From Paenibacillus arenilitoris (lineage in GTDB: Bacteria > Bacillota > Bacilli > Paenibacillales > Paenibacillaceae), in NCBI RefSeq assembly GCF_014705655.1, contig NZ_JACXIY010000006.1, positions 62,001-126,000 of the forward strand: a stretch of 64,000 nucleotides of DNA, in the 5' to 3' direction. A program made the translations under genes and the position numbers. Of this stretch, positions 18,707 to 26,581 are shown one piece after another; position 1 is the first letter of the stretch; every line of letters starts with the position of its first letter. The notes beneath the pieces were generated by a model. It was not told the origin of the DNA. It saw nothing but the letters and a program-made list of their open reading frames with translations, and ran no database searches.

Positions 18707-18735
18707 ATTATATGCATTTCCGCGTCAAGTGTCAA
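18707..18735 (-). promoter_or_regulatory. consensus promoter of the rsgA leader
   Basis: Minus strand: TTGACA (18735-18730), 17 bases, TATAAT (18712-18707). Both hexamers match consensus exactly. Transcription would start near 18700, about 260 bases before the rsgA start. The first transcribed bases (CGGATAAC, 18705-18698) are complementary to GTTATCCG just before the first terminator. Confidence 0.85.
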
Positions 18736-18848
18736 ATGCTTCTAATAAGCCTGCCGCCTCCGGCGCATACTATCGACGTGGCAACGGGCTGCCGAAGGCT
18801 TGCCCGGGAAGCCGCCGGCAGCGCATGAAGAGAAGGAGGGGATCGCGG

Positions 18849-18989
18849 GTGACGCAGCATAGCGAAGACAAAAACCGCTCGGCCGAGCAGGCGAAGCAGG
18901 CGGAGCGGAACGCGGCCGGTACCGGCAAGGCGCCGGAAGCCGAAGGCTTCGACAAAAAGCTGGACGGACCGAACCGTCCGTCCATATAG
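18849..18989 (+). CDS. small hydrophilic protein, 46 residues
   Basis: GTG start 5 bases after GAAGGAGGGGATC, a strong ribosome binding site. The product starts MTQHSEDKNRSAEQAKQAER and ends KKLDGPNRPSI. It is Ala/Lys/Glu-rich with no hydrophobic segment. The KLxGPNRPS ending occurs in other short Bacillales proteins as I recall, but I cannot name a function. It lies 17 bases before the next gene, so likely one operon. Confidence 0.65.
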   Translation: MTQHSEDKNRSAEQAKQAERNAAGTGKAPEAEGFDKKLDGPNRPSI

Positions 18990-19006
18990 AACGAGGGTGA
19001 CCGAGC

Positions 19007-19408
19007 ATGGCTGACGACGGTCGGAAGGAAGCGGCGGAGCTTCCGAAGGACGATCCGGCCCTCGATCCGTACGAGATCGAGTTTTTGCCGCAGTTCCGGG
19101 AAGGGCGGGGCGGCCGTGCGCCGTTCGTGAACAAGCACGGCGTCGTGATCGGCGATCATGAGTACGAATCGGCGCAATCGCCGCTGTCGCAGTGGAGTAC
19201 GGAGACGGACCCGGCGGTCATGGCGGGCGACGAATGGGTGCATCCGTTCAAGGACGTGGGCTTTCTGACTGCCGAGAACCGCGCCGTTTTCGAAGAAGGA
19301 CGCCCGCCGAAGGGCGGCATTTTTATGCATCCCTACAAAAACACCGCCTACCGCGCAGAGGAACCGGACAACGAGCCGGATTCGGCGGAAAAAGAGCAAC
19401 CGGAGTGA
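19007..19408 (+). CDS. DUF3905-like conserved protein
   Basis: A 133-residue soluble protein. The core is rich in conserved-looking polar motifs: APFVNKHGVVIGDHEYESAQ, SPLSQWSTETDPAVMAGDEW and VHPFKDVGF, which resemble DUF3905 as I remember it (not searched). The ends are acidic and disordered. ATG follows GAGGGTGACCGAGC. The stop codon lies inside the following terminator stem. Co-transcribed with the 46-residue gene. Function unknown. Confidence 0.72.
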   Translation: MADDGRKEAAELPKDDPALDPYEIEFLPQFREGRGGRAPFVNKHGVVIGDHEYESAQSPLSQWSTETDPAVMAGDEWVHPFKDVGFLTAENRAVFEEGRPPKGGIFMHPYKNTAYRAEEPDNEPDSAEKEQPE

Positions 19409-19431
19409 CTTCGCTCCGGTTGCTTTATTTT
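19396..19431 (+). terminator. intrinsic terminator overlapping the stop codon
   Basis: GCAACCGGAG / CTCCGGTTGC perfect 10-bp stem, 8-base loop, then TTTATTTT. The upstream gene's TGA (19406-19408) is in the loop. Confidence 0.88.
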
Positions 19432-19449
19432 GATAACGGACGGTATAAT
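19420..19449 (+). promoter_or_regulatory. candidate promoter of bacilliredoxin-nadE
   Basis: TATAAT at 19444-19449 with TTGCTT 18 bases upstream, the -35 lying in the tail of the preceding terminator. Confidence 0.45.
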
Positions 19450-19486
19450 AGTAGCTAAAAATAAGTAATTGAAGGAGTGTATTTCG

Positions 19487-19921
19487 ATGTCGATGTCATT
19501 CGAACGATACATGCTGGATATGGTTCAGCCCATGCGCGACGATCTTACCCGCATCGGTATTCAGGAGCTTCGCACGGCGGAGGAAGTGGAAGCGAGACTG
19601 CCGAACGCAAGCGGTACGGCGCTAGTCGTCGTGAACTCGGTTTGCGGCTGCGCGGCCGGCCAATGCCGTCCCGGCGTGGCGCAGGCGCTTAAGCACGACT
19701 CCGTGCCGGATCATCTGTACACTGTGTTTGCCGGACAAGACAAAGAAGCGACGGCGAAGGCGCGCGAATATTTTGCCCCGTACCCGCCTTCTTCCCCTTC
19801 GATCGCGCTCATGAAGGACGGCGAGCTGGTGCACTTCATCGAACGCCACCAAATCGAGAACCGTTCCGCGGCGGAAATCGCGGCCGACCTGACCGACGCC
19901 TTCGATCGGTTCTGCCGGTAA
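19487..19921 (+). CDS. bacilliredoxin (BrxA/BrxB, YphP/YqiW family)
   Basis: A 144-residue thioredoxin-like protein with the family's CGC active site in VVNSVCGCAAGQCRPG (Cys53 and Cys55). Bacilliredoxins remove bacillithiol from S-bacillithiolated proteins after oxidative stress. SPSIALMKDGELVHFIERH is the conserved C-terminal half. The ATG at 19487 (MSMSFERYM) follows GAAGGAGTG; a second ATG two codons later is possible. Forms a tight pair with nadE (15-base gap). Confidence 0.95.
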   Translation: MSMSFERYMLDMVQPMRDDLTRIGIQELRTAEEVEARLPNASGTALVVVNSVCGCAAGQCRPGVAQALKHDSVPDHLYTVFAGQDKEATAKAREYFAPYPPSSPSIALMKDGELVHFIERHQIENRSAAEIAADLTDAFDRFCR

Positions 19922-19936
19922 CCGGGGCGGTTTGCG

Positions 19937-20746
19937 ATGAGCCTACAAACGGAGATCATTGAACGCCTCGGCGTGAAGCCGACGATCGATCCGGAAGCGG
20001 AAATCCGCCGGCGCGTCGATTTTTTGAAGGAATACGTGAAGAAGTCCGGAACGACCGGGCTGCTTATCGCGATCAGCGGCGGCATCGACAGCGCCGTGGC
20101 GACCGGCCTGTGCAAGCGCGCGACAGACGAGCTGAGCGAGGAGACCGGCCGCGAATATATGACGCTCGGCGTGTTCCAGCCGTACGGCGAGCAGCCGGAT
20201 ATCGCCGACAGCTACGCGGTCGCCGAAGCTTTCCAATTGAAGTACAAAGTCGAGACGAATATCGAGGAAGCGGTCGACGAGATCGCGCTCGAGGTCGAGC
20301 ACGGCTTCAAGTCGATCGGCATGCCGCGCCATTTGAGCCGCGGCGGCAAGGGCAACATTAAGGCGAGGACGCGGATGGTCACCCAATACGCGCTGGCATT
20401 CGACCTGAACCTGCTCGTCGTCGGCACGGACCACGCGTCCGAGGCGATTACCGGCTTCTTCACGAAGTGGGGAGACGGAGCGGTCGATATTACGCCGCTC
20501 AGCACGCTGAACAAACGGCAGGTCCGCCAGCTGGCTTCCCATCTCGGCGTGCCTCAGAGCGTGCTCGATAAGGCGCCGACCGCCGGCCTCTGGGACGGTC
20601 AGACGGACGAAGGGGAGCTCGGCATCACGTACGGCGATAACAGCGACTATCTAGAAGGCAAGACGATTAGCGACGAAGCGTGCGAGAAGCTGGAGAAGCA
20701 GTATTTGAAGACCGAGCACAAGCGCTCTCCGATTCCGGGCATTTAA
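19937..20746 (+). CDS. nadE: ammonia-dependent NAD+ synthetase
   Basis: A 269-residue enzyme making NAD+ from deamido-NAD+, ATP and ammonia. The PP-loop motif SGGIDSA is at 47-53. Further family blocks are QPYGEQPDIADS, GNIKARTRMVTQYALA, GTDHASEAITGFFTKWGDGA and APTAGLWDGQTDE. The length is typical of the stand-alone NH3-dependent form without a glutaminase domain. ATG follows GGGGCGG. Second gene of a pair with the bacilliredoxin. Confidence 0.97.
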   Translation: MSLQTEIIERLGVKPTIDPEAEIRRRVDFLKEYVKKSGTTGLLIAISGGIDSAVATGLCKRATDELSEETGREYMTLGVFQPYGEQPDIADSYAVAEAFQLKYKVETNIEEAVDEIALEVEHGFKSIGMPRHLSRGGKGNIKARTRMVTQYALAFDLNLLVVGTDHASEAITGFFTKWGDGAVDITPLSTLNKRQVRQLASHLGVPQSVLDKAPTAGLWDGQTDEGELGITYGDNSDYLEGKTISDEACEKLEKQYLKTEHKRSPIPGI

Positions 20747-20769
20747 AGGCCGCCGCCATGCGCCATAGC

Positions 20770-20819
20770 AAAGACTGCCAGACACGCCTGGACGATGGCG
20801 GATGGCGGTCTTTTTTTTG
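20770..20819 (+). terminator. intrinsic terminator after nadE
   Basis: AAGACTGCCA / TGGCGGTCTT stem (one G-T pair) followed by eight T. Confidence 0.8.
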
Positions 20820-20851
20820 TTTCATGCCAATACAGAAAGAAGGTGACGCGG

Positions 20852-21244
20852 TTGAAGGAGAGAATCCGTTATGCCGCCGCTGCGCTTGCCGTAATGGCGC
20901 TCGGCTTCTGTTCAAGAGAATTCGCGGAGCGGCTGCCCGCCTTCTTCGCGGAGCATGCCGGCGATGCGCTCTGGGCGGCTATGGTTTATTTTATCGTTCG
21001 CACGCTCTTCGCGCGGAAGGGCCTTATCTGGTCCGGACATGTCAGCGTCATTTTTTGCTTCGGCATCGAGTTCAGCCAGCTCTATCAGGCGGAGTGGATT
21101 GCCGGTATCCGGAGCACCCGGCTCGGCGCGCTCGTGCTCGGAACGGGATTTGTGGCGATCGATTTGGCAAGATACGCCGCAGGGATCGGCTTGGCGATGC
21201 TAGCGGACAAGTGGCCGAGCGGGCGCCTTCAAACACGCGCTTGA
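20852..21244 (+). CDS. DUF2809 family membrane protein
   Basis: A 130-residue integral membrane protein with four or five hydrophobic segments. It carries the DUF2809 pattern: LGFCSREFAERLPAFFAEHA then GDALWAAMVYF, IEFSQLYQAEWI, IRSTRLGALVLGTGFVAIDL and a final YAAGIGLAML. The TTG at 20852 (MKERIRYAAAA) is chosen for the GAAAGAAGGTGA site 5 bases upstream. Function of the family unknown. Confidence 0.83.
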   Translation: MKERIRYAAAALAVMALGFCSREFAERLPAFFAEHAGDALWAAMVYFIVRTLFARKGLIWSGHVSVIFCFGIEFSQLYQAEWIAGIRSTRLGALVLGTGFVAIDLARYAAGIGLAMLADKWPSGRLQTRA

Positions 21245-21269
21245 CTTGACCTGCGCCTTCTGCTAATCT
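21241..21269 (+). promoter_or_regulatory. candidate acpS promoter
   Basis: TTGACT at 21241-21246, 17 bases, TAATCT at 21264-21269, beginning at the stop codon of the preceding gene. Confidence 0.5.
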
Positions 21270-21298
21270 CACCTTCATAAGAAAAGGCGGGTGTTAGC

Positions 21299-21697
21299 GT
21301 GATCATCGGCATCGGGCACGATTTATCGGACATTGCGAGAATCGCGAAAATCGTGGAAGGCAGGACGGGCCGCAAGTTTCTCGAGCGGGTGCTTTCGCCC
21401 GGCGAGCGCGGGCTTGCGTCGCAGTACGCGGGCGAGCGGCTCCATCAATTCGCGGCGGGGCGGTTCGCGGCGAAGGAAGCGGTCGTGAAAGCCTTTGGCT
21501 GCGGCATCGGCAATATCGTCGGCTTTGCGGATATCGAGATCGGGCGGGGAGATTGCGGGAAGCCGGAATGCTTCCTCTCCGAAGCGGCATGGAGCCGCCT
21601 CGGCATGAGCGGCGAAGCCGTTCGGATCCACGTCACGATTACGCACGAGCGTGGACTTGCTTCCGCGTTTGCCGTTGCCGAGAGGATAACGTTGTAA
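21299..21697 (+). CDS. acpS: holo-[acyl-carrier-protein] synthase
   Basis: A 132-residue phosphopantetheinyl transferase that moves 4'-phosphopantetheine from CoA to apo-ACP. Metal and CoA residues are Asp8 in GIGHDLSDIARI and Glu60 in RFAAKEAVVKAFG; SPGERG and VTITHERGLASAFAV complete the family pattern. The GTG start follows AAAAGGCGGG. Length is normal. Confidence 0.95.
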   Translation: MIIGIGHDLSDIARIAKIVEGRTGRKFLERVLSPGERGLASQYAGERLHQFAAGRFAAKEAVVKAFGCGIGNIVGFADIEIGRGDCGKPECFLSEAAWSRLGMSGEAVRIHVTITHERGLASAFAVAERITL

Positions 21698-21757
21698 CCT
21701 TTGGCCTATACTTGGAATGTAATATACCAAGCCTATAGGCGAAAGGGGATGGCGGAG

Positions 21758-21985
21758 ATGAAGGAGCGCGGACGGCAGACGGGAAAGCGCAGGTTCAGGT
21801 CGGGGCAATGGGTCGAATTCGACGGCCTTTATTCGGATGATTGGGGAGGCGATCTGATGCTTCTGCAGGGCGAGTCGTTCCCGGTTCATCCCGTAATGGG
21901 CGATACGCGCTGGACCTATGCGGGCCAGCCGGTCCACCGCTTCGCTAAGCCGCCGAAACTGAACGGACATCACATCAGCAATTAG
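21758..21985 (+). CDS. small conserved protein, 75 residues
   Basis: ATG at 21758 is 8 bases after AAAGGGGA; an ATG at 21749 is too close to that site. The product has a basic start (KERGRQTGKRRFRSG) and a core QWVEFDGLYSDDWGGDLMLL followed by GESFPVHPVMGDTRW. The layout (RxGQWVxxxGxY, then FPxxP, then W) recalls YjzC-type proteins, which are uncharacterised. No membrane segment. Confidence 0.68.
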   Translation: MKERGRQTGKRRFRSGQWVEFDGLYSDDWGGDLMLLQGESFPVHPVMGDTRWTYAGQPVHRFAKPPKLNGHHISN

Positions 21986-21996
21986 TCTGGAATAGA

Positions 21997-22040
21997 GAAA
22001 AAATGCCGGGGGGCAGCAACGTCTGCTTCCGGCATTTTTT
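21997..22040. terminator. bidirectional terminator
   Basis: AAAATGCCGG / CCGGCATTTT with an inner GCAGC-ACGT-CTGC-like stem. It lies between the small gene and the converging cytochrome gene. Confidence 0.85.
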
Positions 22041-22375
22041 CATTTTTTGGCGGATAGCCATTCGGCGAGGCCCGCAATCTCCTCTTCGGTCAGCTTGTCT
22101 TCGAACGGAGGCATCGTCCTTCCCCCGTGCTCGATTTGGGCGCGCAGCTCCTCGGCGCTCATCCGGCCGCCGACTTTTTGCAAATTCGTGATTTGGCCGA
22201 TTCGCCCCTGCAGCTCGGACCCGTGGCAGTTGACGCAATTCGCTTTGTAGACGGCCATCACCTCCGGCGGCCCGTCAAGCGCGGTTCCTCCGCCGCCGCA
22301 GCCCGCAAGGGCGAGCAGAAGCGCCGCAAACGCGGCAGCCTTGGCGCCGGCGCGCATCATTATCCGGCCAGTCAT
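22040..22375 (-). CDS. membrane-anchored cytochrome c lipoprotein (c-551 type)
   Basis: A 111-residue lipoprotein. The signal sequence ends in the lipobox LALAGC (Cys26). One haem site CVNCH (Cys47, Cys50, His51), with Met88 in RTMPPF as the likely sixth ligand. Small lipoprotein cytochromes of this kind (CccB-like) carry electrons to oxidases on the outer face of the Gram-positive membrane. ATG follows GGGAGGGTCCGGAAAA. Single gene. Confidence 0.9.
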   Translation of the reverse strand: MTGRIMMRAGAKAAAFAALLLALAGCGGGGTALDGPPEVMAVYKANCVNCHGSELQGRIGQITNLQKVGGRMSAEELRAQIEHGGRTMPPFEDKLTEEEIAGLAEWLSAKK

Positions 22376-22544
22376 TTTTCCGGACCCTCCCTTCCAAACA
22401 TTATTGTGGAAAATATAAGAATCGGCAGATTCATAGGACGTCCATATGCATCCGGGCTTTTAATCCGTATAATAGAATGGGCGGCATGCCTAAAACAGTG
22501 GACATGGACAACATTATACAGCAGTTTCGACAACAGGAGACATC

Positions 22545-23426
22545 ATGAATACGACATTAGAGCGAATTTTGCAAAACCAATTGAACCACATTCACGCCGA
22601 AGTCATCATGTCCGCGTATACCGAAAGCTCGCCGGGATGGTCCGAGCATCGGGCGGAGCCGGATTTTTACCGGTTCTGCTATACGGACAAGGGGATGGGC
22701 TGGCTCGACATAAACGATAAGAGGCATGTTTTTAAGCCCGAAACGCTGTACCTGCTGCCGGCGCGCACGATGCAATCGTTCGGGACGGAAGGCGGCGACC
22801 CGTTCTGCTTCTATTGGTGCCATTTCCGCATGGAGCATTCGGATACGCAGTTCATTCAAGCGCTGCAGCTGCCGCCGTTCGTCTGCGTTCGGAACGGGCT
22901 TCCGATCCGCCAGCTGTTCGCCAAAATGATCGACGCGCAGCAGAGCAGCGCCATAACGAGGGAGCTGAGGCTGAAAGCCGTCCTGCTCGAGCTGATCGCC
23001 TTTTATTTGGATGAAAGCAAAATACAGCACGGCAAGCTGACCGAGCCTAACTTCGGCGTGAAATGGGACGAGCTGCTCGACTATATCGAGGAAAACCTGC
23101 ATACCGGCATGCAAGTCGAGGAGCTCGCGAGGTTCGCGTACCTGCATCCGAATTATTTTATTTCGACCTTCAAGAGCGTTATGGGGTGCTCGCCGATCCA
23201 ATACGTGACGAACCGCAGAATCGCGGCCGCGAAGCGGCTTCTCGCGGAGACGAAGCTGCCGGTTGCGGCCGTCGCCAAGCATGTCGGCATGCAAAATCAT
23301 TATTTATCGCGCTTGTTCAAGCGGTATACCGGCATTACGCCGGTGCAATACCGCCGGATCGCCTGCCTCGGGCAGGACGAAGCGATTCGGGCATTGCGGA
23401 ACGAAGAGGAGGGGAGAGGGCATTGA
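22545..23426 (+). CDS. AraC-family transcriptional regulator
   Basis: A 293-residue regulator. The N-terminal cupin-like sensor domain is about 1-165. Two C-terminal helix-turn-helix motifs follow: MQVEELARFAYLHPNYFIST and LPVAAVAKHVGMQNHYLSRL, then FKRYTGITPVQYRR. Such proteins often control carbohydrate genes. Its stop codon overlaps the mutY start (TTGA), so the two are translationally coupled. Ligand unknown. ATG lies 8 bases after CAGGAGAC. Confidence 0.9.
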   Translation: MNTTLERILQNQLNHIHAEVIMSAYTESSPGWSEHRAEPDFYRFCYTDKGMGWLDINDKRHVFKPETLYLLPARTMQSFGTEGGDPFCFYWCHFRMEHSDTQFIQALQLPPFVCVRNGLPIRQLFAKMIDAQQSSAITRELRLKAVLLELIAFYLDESKIQHGKLTEPNFGVKWDELLDYIEENLHTGMQVEELARFAYLHPNYFISTFKSVMGCSPIQYVTNRRIAAAKRLLAETKLPVAAVAKHVGMQNHYLSRLFKRYTGITPVQYRRIACLGQDEAIRALRNEEEGRGH

Positions 23427-24637
23427 CCGAACGGGAGGCGAAAGCTTTTTTTAGCGAAGAGTTACTTGCCTGGTATCGGCTTATCAAAAGAGAGCTTCCG
23501 TGGCGGATGAACCGCGATCCTTACCGGGTGTGGGTTTCGGAAATCATGCTGCAGCAGACGAGGGTGGATACGGTCATTCCGTATTACAACCGCTTCATGA
23601 ATAAGTTTCCGACCGTCGGGGCGCTTGCCGAGGCGCCCGAGACGGAGGTGCTCAAGTGCTGGGAAGGGCTCGGCTATTATTCGCGGGCGCGCAATTTGCA
23701 GGCCGGGGCCAAGGAGGTTGTGGAGAAATACGGCGGTATCGTGCCGGACGACAAGGCGGCCGTCGCCGGGCTGAAGGGCGTCGGCCCTTACACGGCGGGG
23801 GCGATCATGAGCATTGCCTTTAACCGTTCGGAGCCTGCGGTGGACGGCAACGTGATGCGCGTCCTCTCGCGCTACTTCTGCCTGGAGGACGATATTGCGA
23901 AGCCCCGGACGAGGGTCGGGATCGAGAAGCTGGCGGCATCGCTCATTCCGGAAGGAGCCGCGGGTGATTTCAACCAGGCGCTGATGGAGCTTGGCGCTCT
24001 CGTCTGCACGCCGAAGTCGCCAAGCTGCCTGCCTTGCCCGGTAATGGAGCATTGCCTTGCCCGGCTGGAAGGCCGCGAGCATGAGCTGCCGGTGAAGACG
24101 AAGGCGAAGAAGCCGCGTCCGGAGCTTAGGGCGGCGGTCATTATTGCCGGAAGCGGCGAGCATGCCGGCAAGATGCTCGTGCGGCGGCGCCCGGATACAG
24201 GGCTGCTCGCGCAGATGTGGGAGCTGCCGCATCTGCTGCTTCCGCCTGAGCAGGAGCATCTGCTTGACGAGCGCGCGCCGAAAGAGAATGCGGAGCTCGC
24301 CATGCTGCTTGGACGAATGGTGCGCGAGGAGACGGGACTGCTTATCCGTCCGCGCGGATGGTTCATGGACGCGGATCACGTGTTCAGCCACATTCACTGG
24401 AAAATGCGCTTTTATTTGGCCGACTTGGGCGAAGGGCTGGACGCAGCTGCGGCTTCCGCTGCAAGTATGGAATCGGCGGTCGCCGAAACGGCCGCGGCTT
24501 ATGATTCCGGTGCTTCCGCAAGCGCCGCTATAGCGGAAGGGCTGCCTCCCGATTACCGGTGGATCGGGAAAGAAGATAGGAACGTATTGCCGTTTCCGAA
24601 TTTATTCGTACGCATGTTCAAGCAGTATTGGGATTAA
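23423..24637 (+). CDS. mutY: adenine DNA glycosylase MutY
   Basis: A 404-residue enzyme removing adenine mispaired with 8-oxoguanine. Catalytic Glu40 in VSEIMLQQTRVDT, the helix-hairpin-helix LKGVGPYTAGAI (117-128), Asp141 in PAVDGNVMRVLSR, and the iron-sulphur cluster Cys195-x6-Cys202-x2-Cys205-x5-Cys211. The C-terminal NUDIX-like recognition domain has an Ala/Ser-rich insert near residues 340-370. TTG overlaps the araC-type stop; GGAGGGG lies 9 bases upstream. The frame is open well upstream, but that part lies inside the regulator gene. Confidence 0.96.
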   Translation: MTEREAKAFFSEELLAWYRLIKRELPWRMNRDPYRVWVSEIMLQQTRVDTVIPYYNRFMNKFPTVGALAEAPETEVLKCWEGLGYYSRARNLQAGAKEVVEKYGGIVPDDKAAVAGLKGVGPYTAGAIMSIAFNRSEPAVDGNVMRVLSRYFCLEDDIAKPRTRVGIEKLAASLIPEGAAGDFNQALMELGALVCTPKSPSCLPCPVMEHCLARLEGREHELPVKTKAKKPRPELRAAVIIAGSGEHAGKMLVRRRPDTGLLAQMWELPHLLLPPEQEHLLDERAPKENAELAMLLGRMVREETGLLIRPRGWFMDADHVFSHIHWKMRFYLADLGEGLDAAAASAASMESAVAETAAAYDSGASASAAIAEGLPPDYRWIGKEDRNVLPFPNLFVRMFKQYWD

Positions 24638-24667
24638 TTAACCTTAAGAGAGCGGAGGAGAATGAGG

Positions 24668-25300
24668 ATGAGCGATATGCTGGAGCTGTTAACGGAGCAC
24701 AAGATCGTTGCGATATTAAGGAGAATTGAGGACCGTCACGCGGACGACGCGGCGCGGGCGCTTATCGACGGCGGCATCCGCATAATGGAAGTGACAATGA
24801 ACACGGACGGGGCGGCGGCGATGATCGAGCGCTGGCGCGGCAAGTTCGGCGGAAAGGCGGCGGTCGGAGCGGGCACGGTGACGGATATGGCGCGGGCCGA
24901 GCAGGCGGTGGCCGCAGGCGCGCAGTTTCTTATTTCGCCGAACTTGGACGAAGAGGTGATCGCCTATGGCCGCGAACGCGGCTTGTCCGTGTGGCCGGGC
25001 GTCATGACGCCGACGGAGATCGTCAAGGCTTGGAAGGCGGGCGCCGATGCGGTGAAGATTTTCCCGATGGGAACGCTCGGAACGGGCTACTTGAAGGAAA
25101 TTCGCGCTCCGCTGGACGACATTCCGATGATCGCGACCGGAGGCGTCGATTTACATAACATCGCCGATTATTTCAAGGCCGGAGCCGTTGGGGTCGGCAT
25201 GGGCGGCAAGCTCGTGAATCTGGAGTGGATCAGGGACGGCCGCTTCGATCTGGTGACGGAACGCGCCCGGCAGTTCGTAGACGCCGTGCAGACTTTGTAG
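24668..25300 (+). CDS. eda: KHG/KDPG aldolase
   Basis: A 210-residue class I aldolase splitting 2-keto-3-deoxy-6-phosphogluconate into pyruvate and glyceraldehyde 3-phosphate. Family blocks: VAILRR, IRIMEVTMNT (catalytic Glu), VGAGTVTD, AQFLISPNLD, WPGVMTPTEI, DAVKIFPMGTLG (Schiff-base Lys) and IATGGVDLHNI. ATG at 24668 is preferred over 24662 by distance from GGAGGAGA. No kdgK or edd is adjacent, so substrate supply must come from elsewhere. Confidence 0.93.
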   Translation: MSDMLELLTEHKIVAILRRIEDRHADDAARALIDGGIRIMEVTMNTDGAAAMIERWRGKFGGKAAVGAGTVTDMARAEQAVAAGAQFLISPNLDEEVIAYGRERGLSVWPGVMTPTEIVKAWKAGADAVKIFPMGTLGTGYLKEIRAPLDDIPMIATGGVDLHNIADYFKAGAVGVGMGGKLVNLEWIRDGRFDLVTERARQFVDAVQTL

Positions 25301-25319
25301 GCGACTAGGAGGATCGGCA

Positions 25320-26246
25320 ATGAGTGCAATCGGCTGGAGTCTGACCGCTGTTATCTCCGCCTCGCTGCTCGCGGCGCTTACGTGGCAGGCCGGCGCGCGC
25401 AGCCAGAGGCCGCGCAAGCTTGCCAACCCGGACGTGCCCGACATCGAAACGGCCTGGGAGCCTTATTCGTTCATGAGCGGCGGCTCGAAGCTGGAGGCCT
25501 GGCTGATCTGGCCGGCTGCCGGCTCTTCGGCGGAGAGGGAGAACAGCCCGGTCGTCGTCGTGGCGCACGGATGGGGTTCCAACCGGACAAGAGTCCTTCG
25601 CTATGCCCGCCCGCTCTATAAAGCGGGCTTTGCCGTATTGATTTACGACGCGCGGAGCCACGGGGACAGCGAGTCGATCAAAGCGCCGTCCGCGCTCATG
25701 TTCCGCGACGACGCGATGGCCGCCGTCGGGGCCGCGAGGCGGATTCCCGGCGTTGATCCGGAGCGGATCGCCGTGCTCGGCCATTCGCTAGGCGGCTTCG
25801 GCGCGGTGCTGGCGCTCGACCTCGGCATGAAGGTGCGCGCCGTCATCACGGATTCGATGCCCGTCCGCTTCGAAACGATGGTGCGGGCGGAGCTGAAGCG
25901 AAGGCGCATTCCCGCCCTTCCGCTCGCCTACCTGATTCCGCCGGTCTGGCTGCTGCGCGCCGGCATTACGTACGCTCAGTTCAAGGCGGCCGATATTCGG
26001 AGCGTGCTGTCAAGGCATGCGGGAGAGCCGCGGCAAGGCCGGACGCCGGTGCTGATGATCCATTCGGAGCGGGACGATTTCATAAGAGCGGAAGATTTGA
26101 GACGGCTGAAGGAGCAGCTCCCGGAAGGCACGATCGATACGCTGTTCGTCCGGACGGAGGGCCACAGCTCGTCGGAGCGGGAGCCCGCCTTCTGGGACAA
26201 AGTGATGCCGTTCCTGAACAAAAGCTTGCGTGGGCGCGGGGACTAG
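25320..26246 (+). CDS. membrane-anchored alpha/beta hydrolase
   Basis: A 308-residue hydrolase with one N-terminal hydrophobic segment (residues ~4-22), likely a membrane anchor. The core has VVVVAHGWGSNRTRV (oxyanion), YDARSHGDS, nucleophile Ser in VLGHSLGGFGAV, the acid in MIHSERDDFI and the base His in TEGHSSSE. It resembles YqkD/serine aminopeptidase S33-type enzymes. Begins 19 bases after eda with GGAGGATCGGCA, so probably co-transcribed. Substrate unknown. Confidence 0.85.
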   Translation: MSAIGWSLTAVISASLLAALTWQAGARSQRPRKLANPDVPDIETAWEPYSFMSGGSKLEAWLIWPAAGSSAERENSPVVVVAHGWGSNRTRVLRYARPLYKAGFAVLIYDARSHGDSESIKAPSALMFRDDAMAAVGAARRIPGVDPERIAVLGHSLGGFGAVLALDLGMKVRAVITDSMPVRFETMVRAELKRRRIPALPLAYLIPPVWLLRAGITYAQFKAADIRSVLSRHAGEPRQGRTPVLMIHSERDDFIRAEDLRRLKEQLPEGTIDTLFVRTEGHSSSEREPAFWDKVMPFLNKSLRGRGD

Positions 26247-26396
26247 CTTCTAAAAGCAAGTATCGTTCTCGATTAAGCCGTGCATCCGCGCTTATTTATT
26301 CATTCGTCTGCCGCGATCGCTTACGGCCCGGCTCGAACCGGCGGTTTCCGAGGCTGACAGGGTCGCGTCACCAGCCCGTGCGGCTCCTGCCGCATG

Positions 26397-26581
26397 CTAA
26401 CGGACACAGATGCCCTTATTTCGATGAATCGGACACCTTCACATTTCTTACGGACATGATAGACGTTATTAGTTCGAAATATCGGATTTCACGCCCCAAT
26501 TAGGCGGAATAAAGTCCCTCATGTCCGTTACATTTTCCCACAGGCCATATGCGGACAATTAACGGCTTCTGTGTCCGTTAG
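26397..26581. repeat. 185-bp palindromic element with nested inverted repeats
   Basis: Outer 14-bp perfect arms CTAACGGACACAGA (26397-26410) and TCTGTGTCCGTTAG (26568-26581). A nested 10-bp pair ACGGACATGA / TCATGTCCGT lies near 26450 and 26519. The motif CGGACA or its complement recurs several times. No ORF and no transposase; MITE- or REP-like. Confidence 0.75.
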
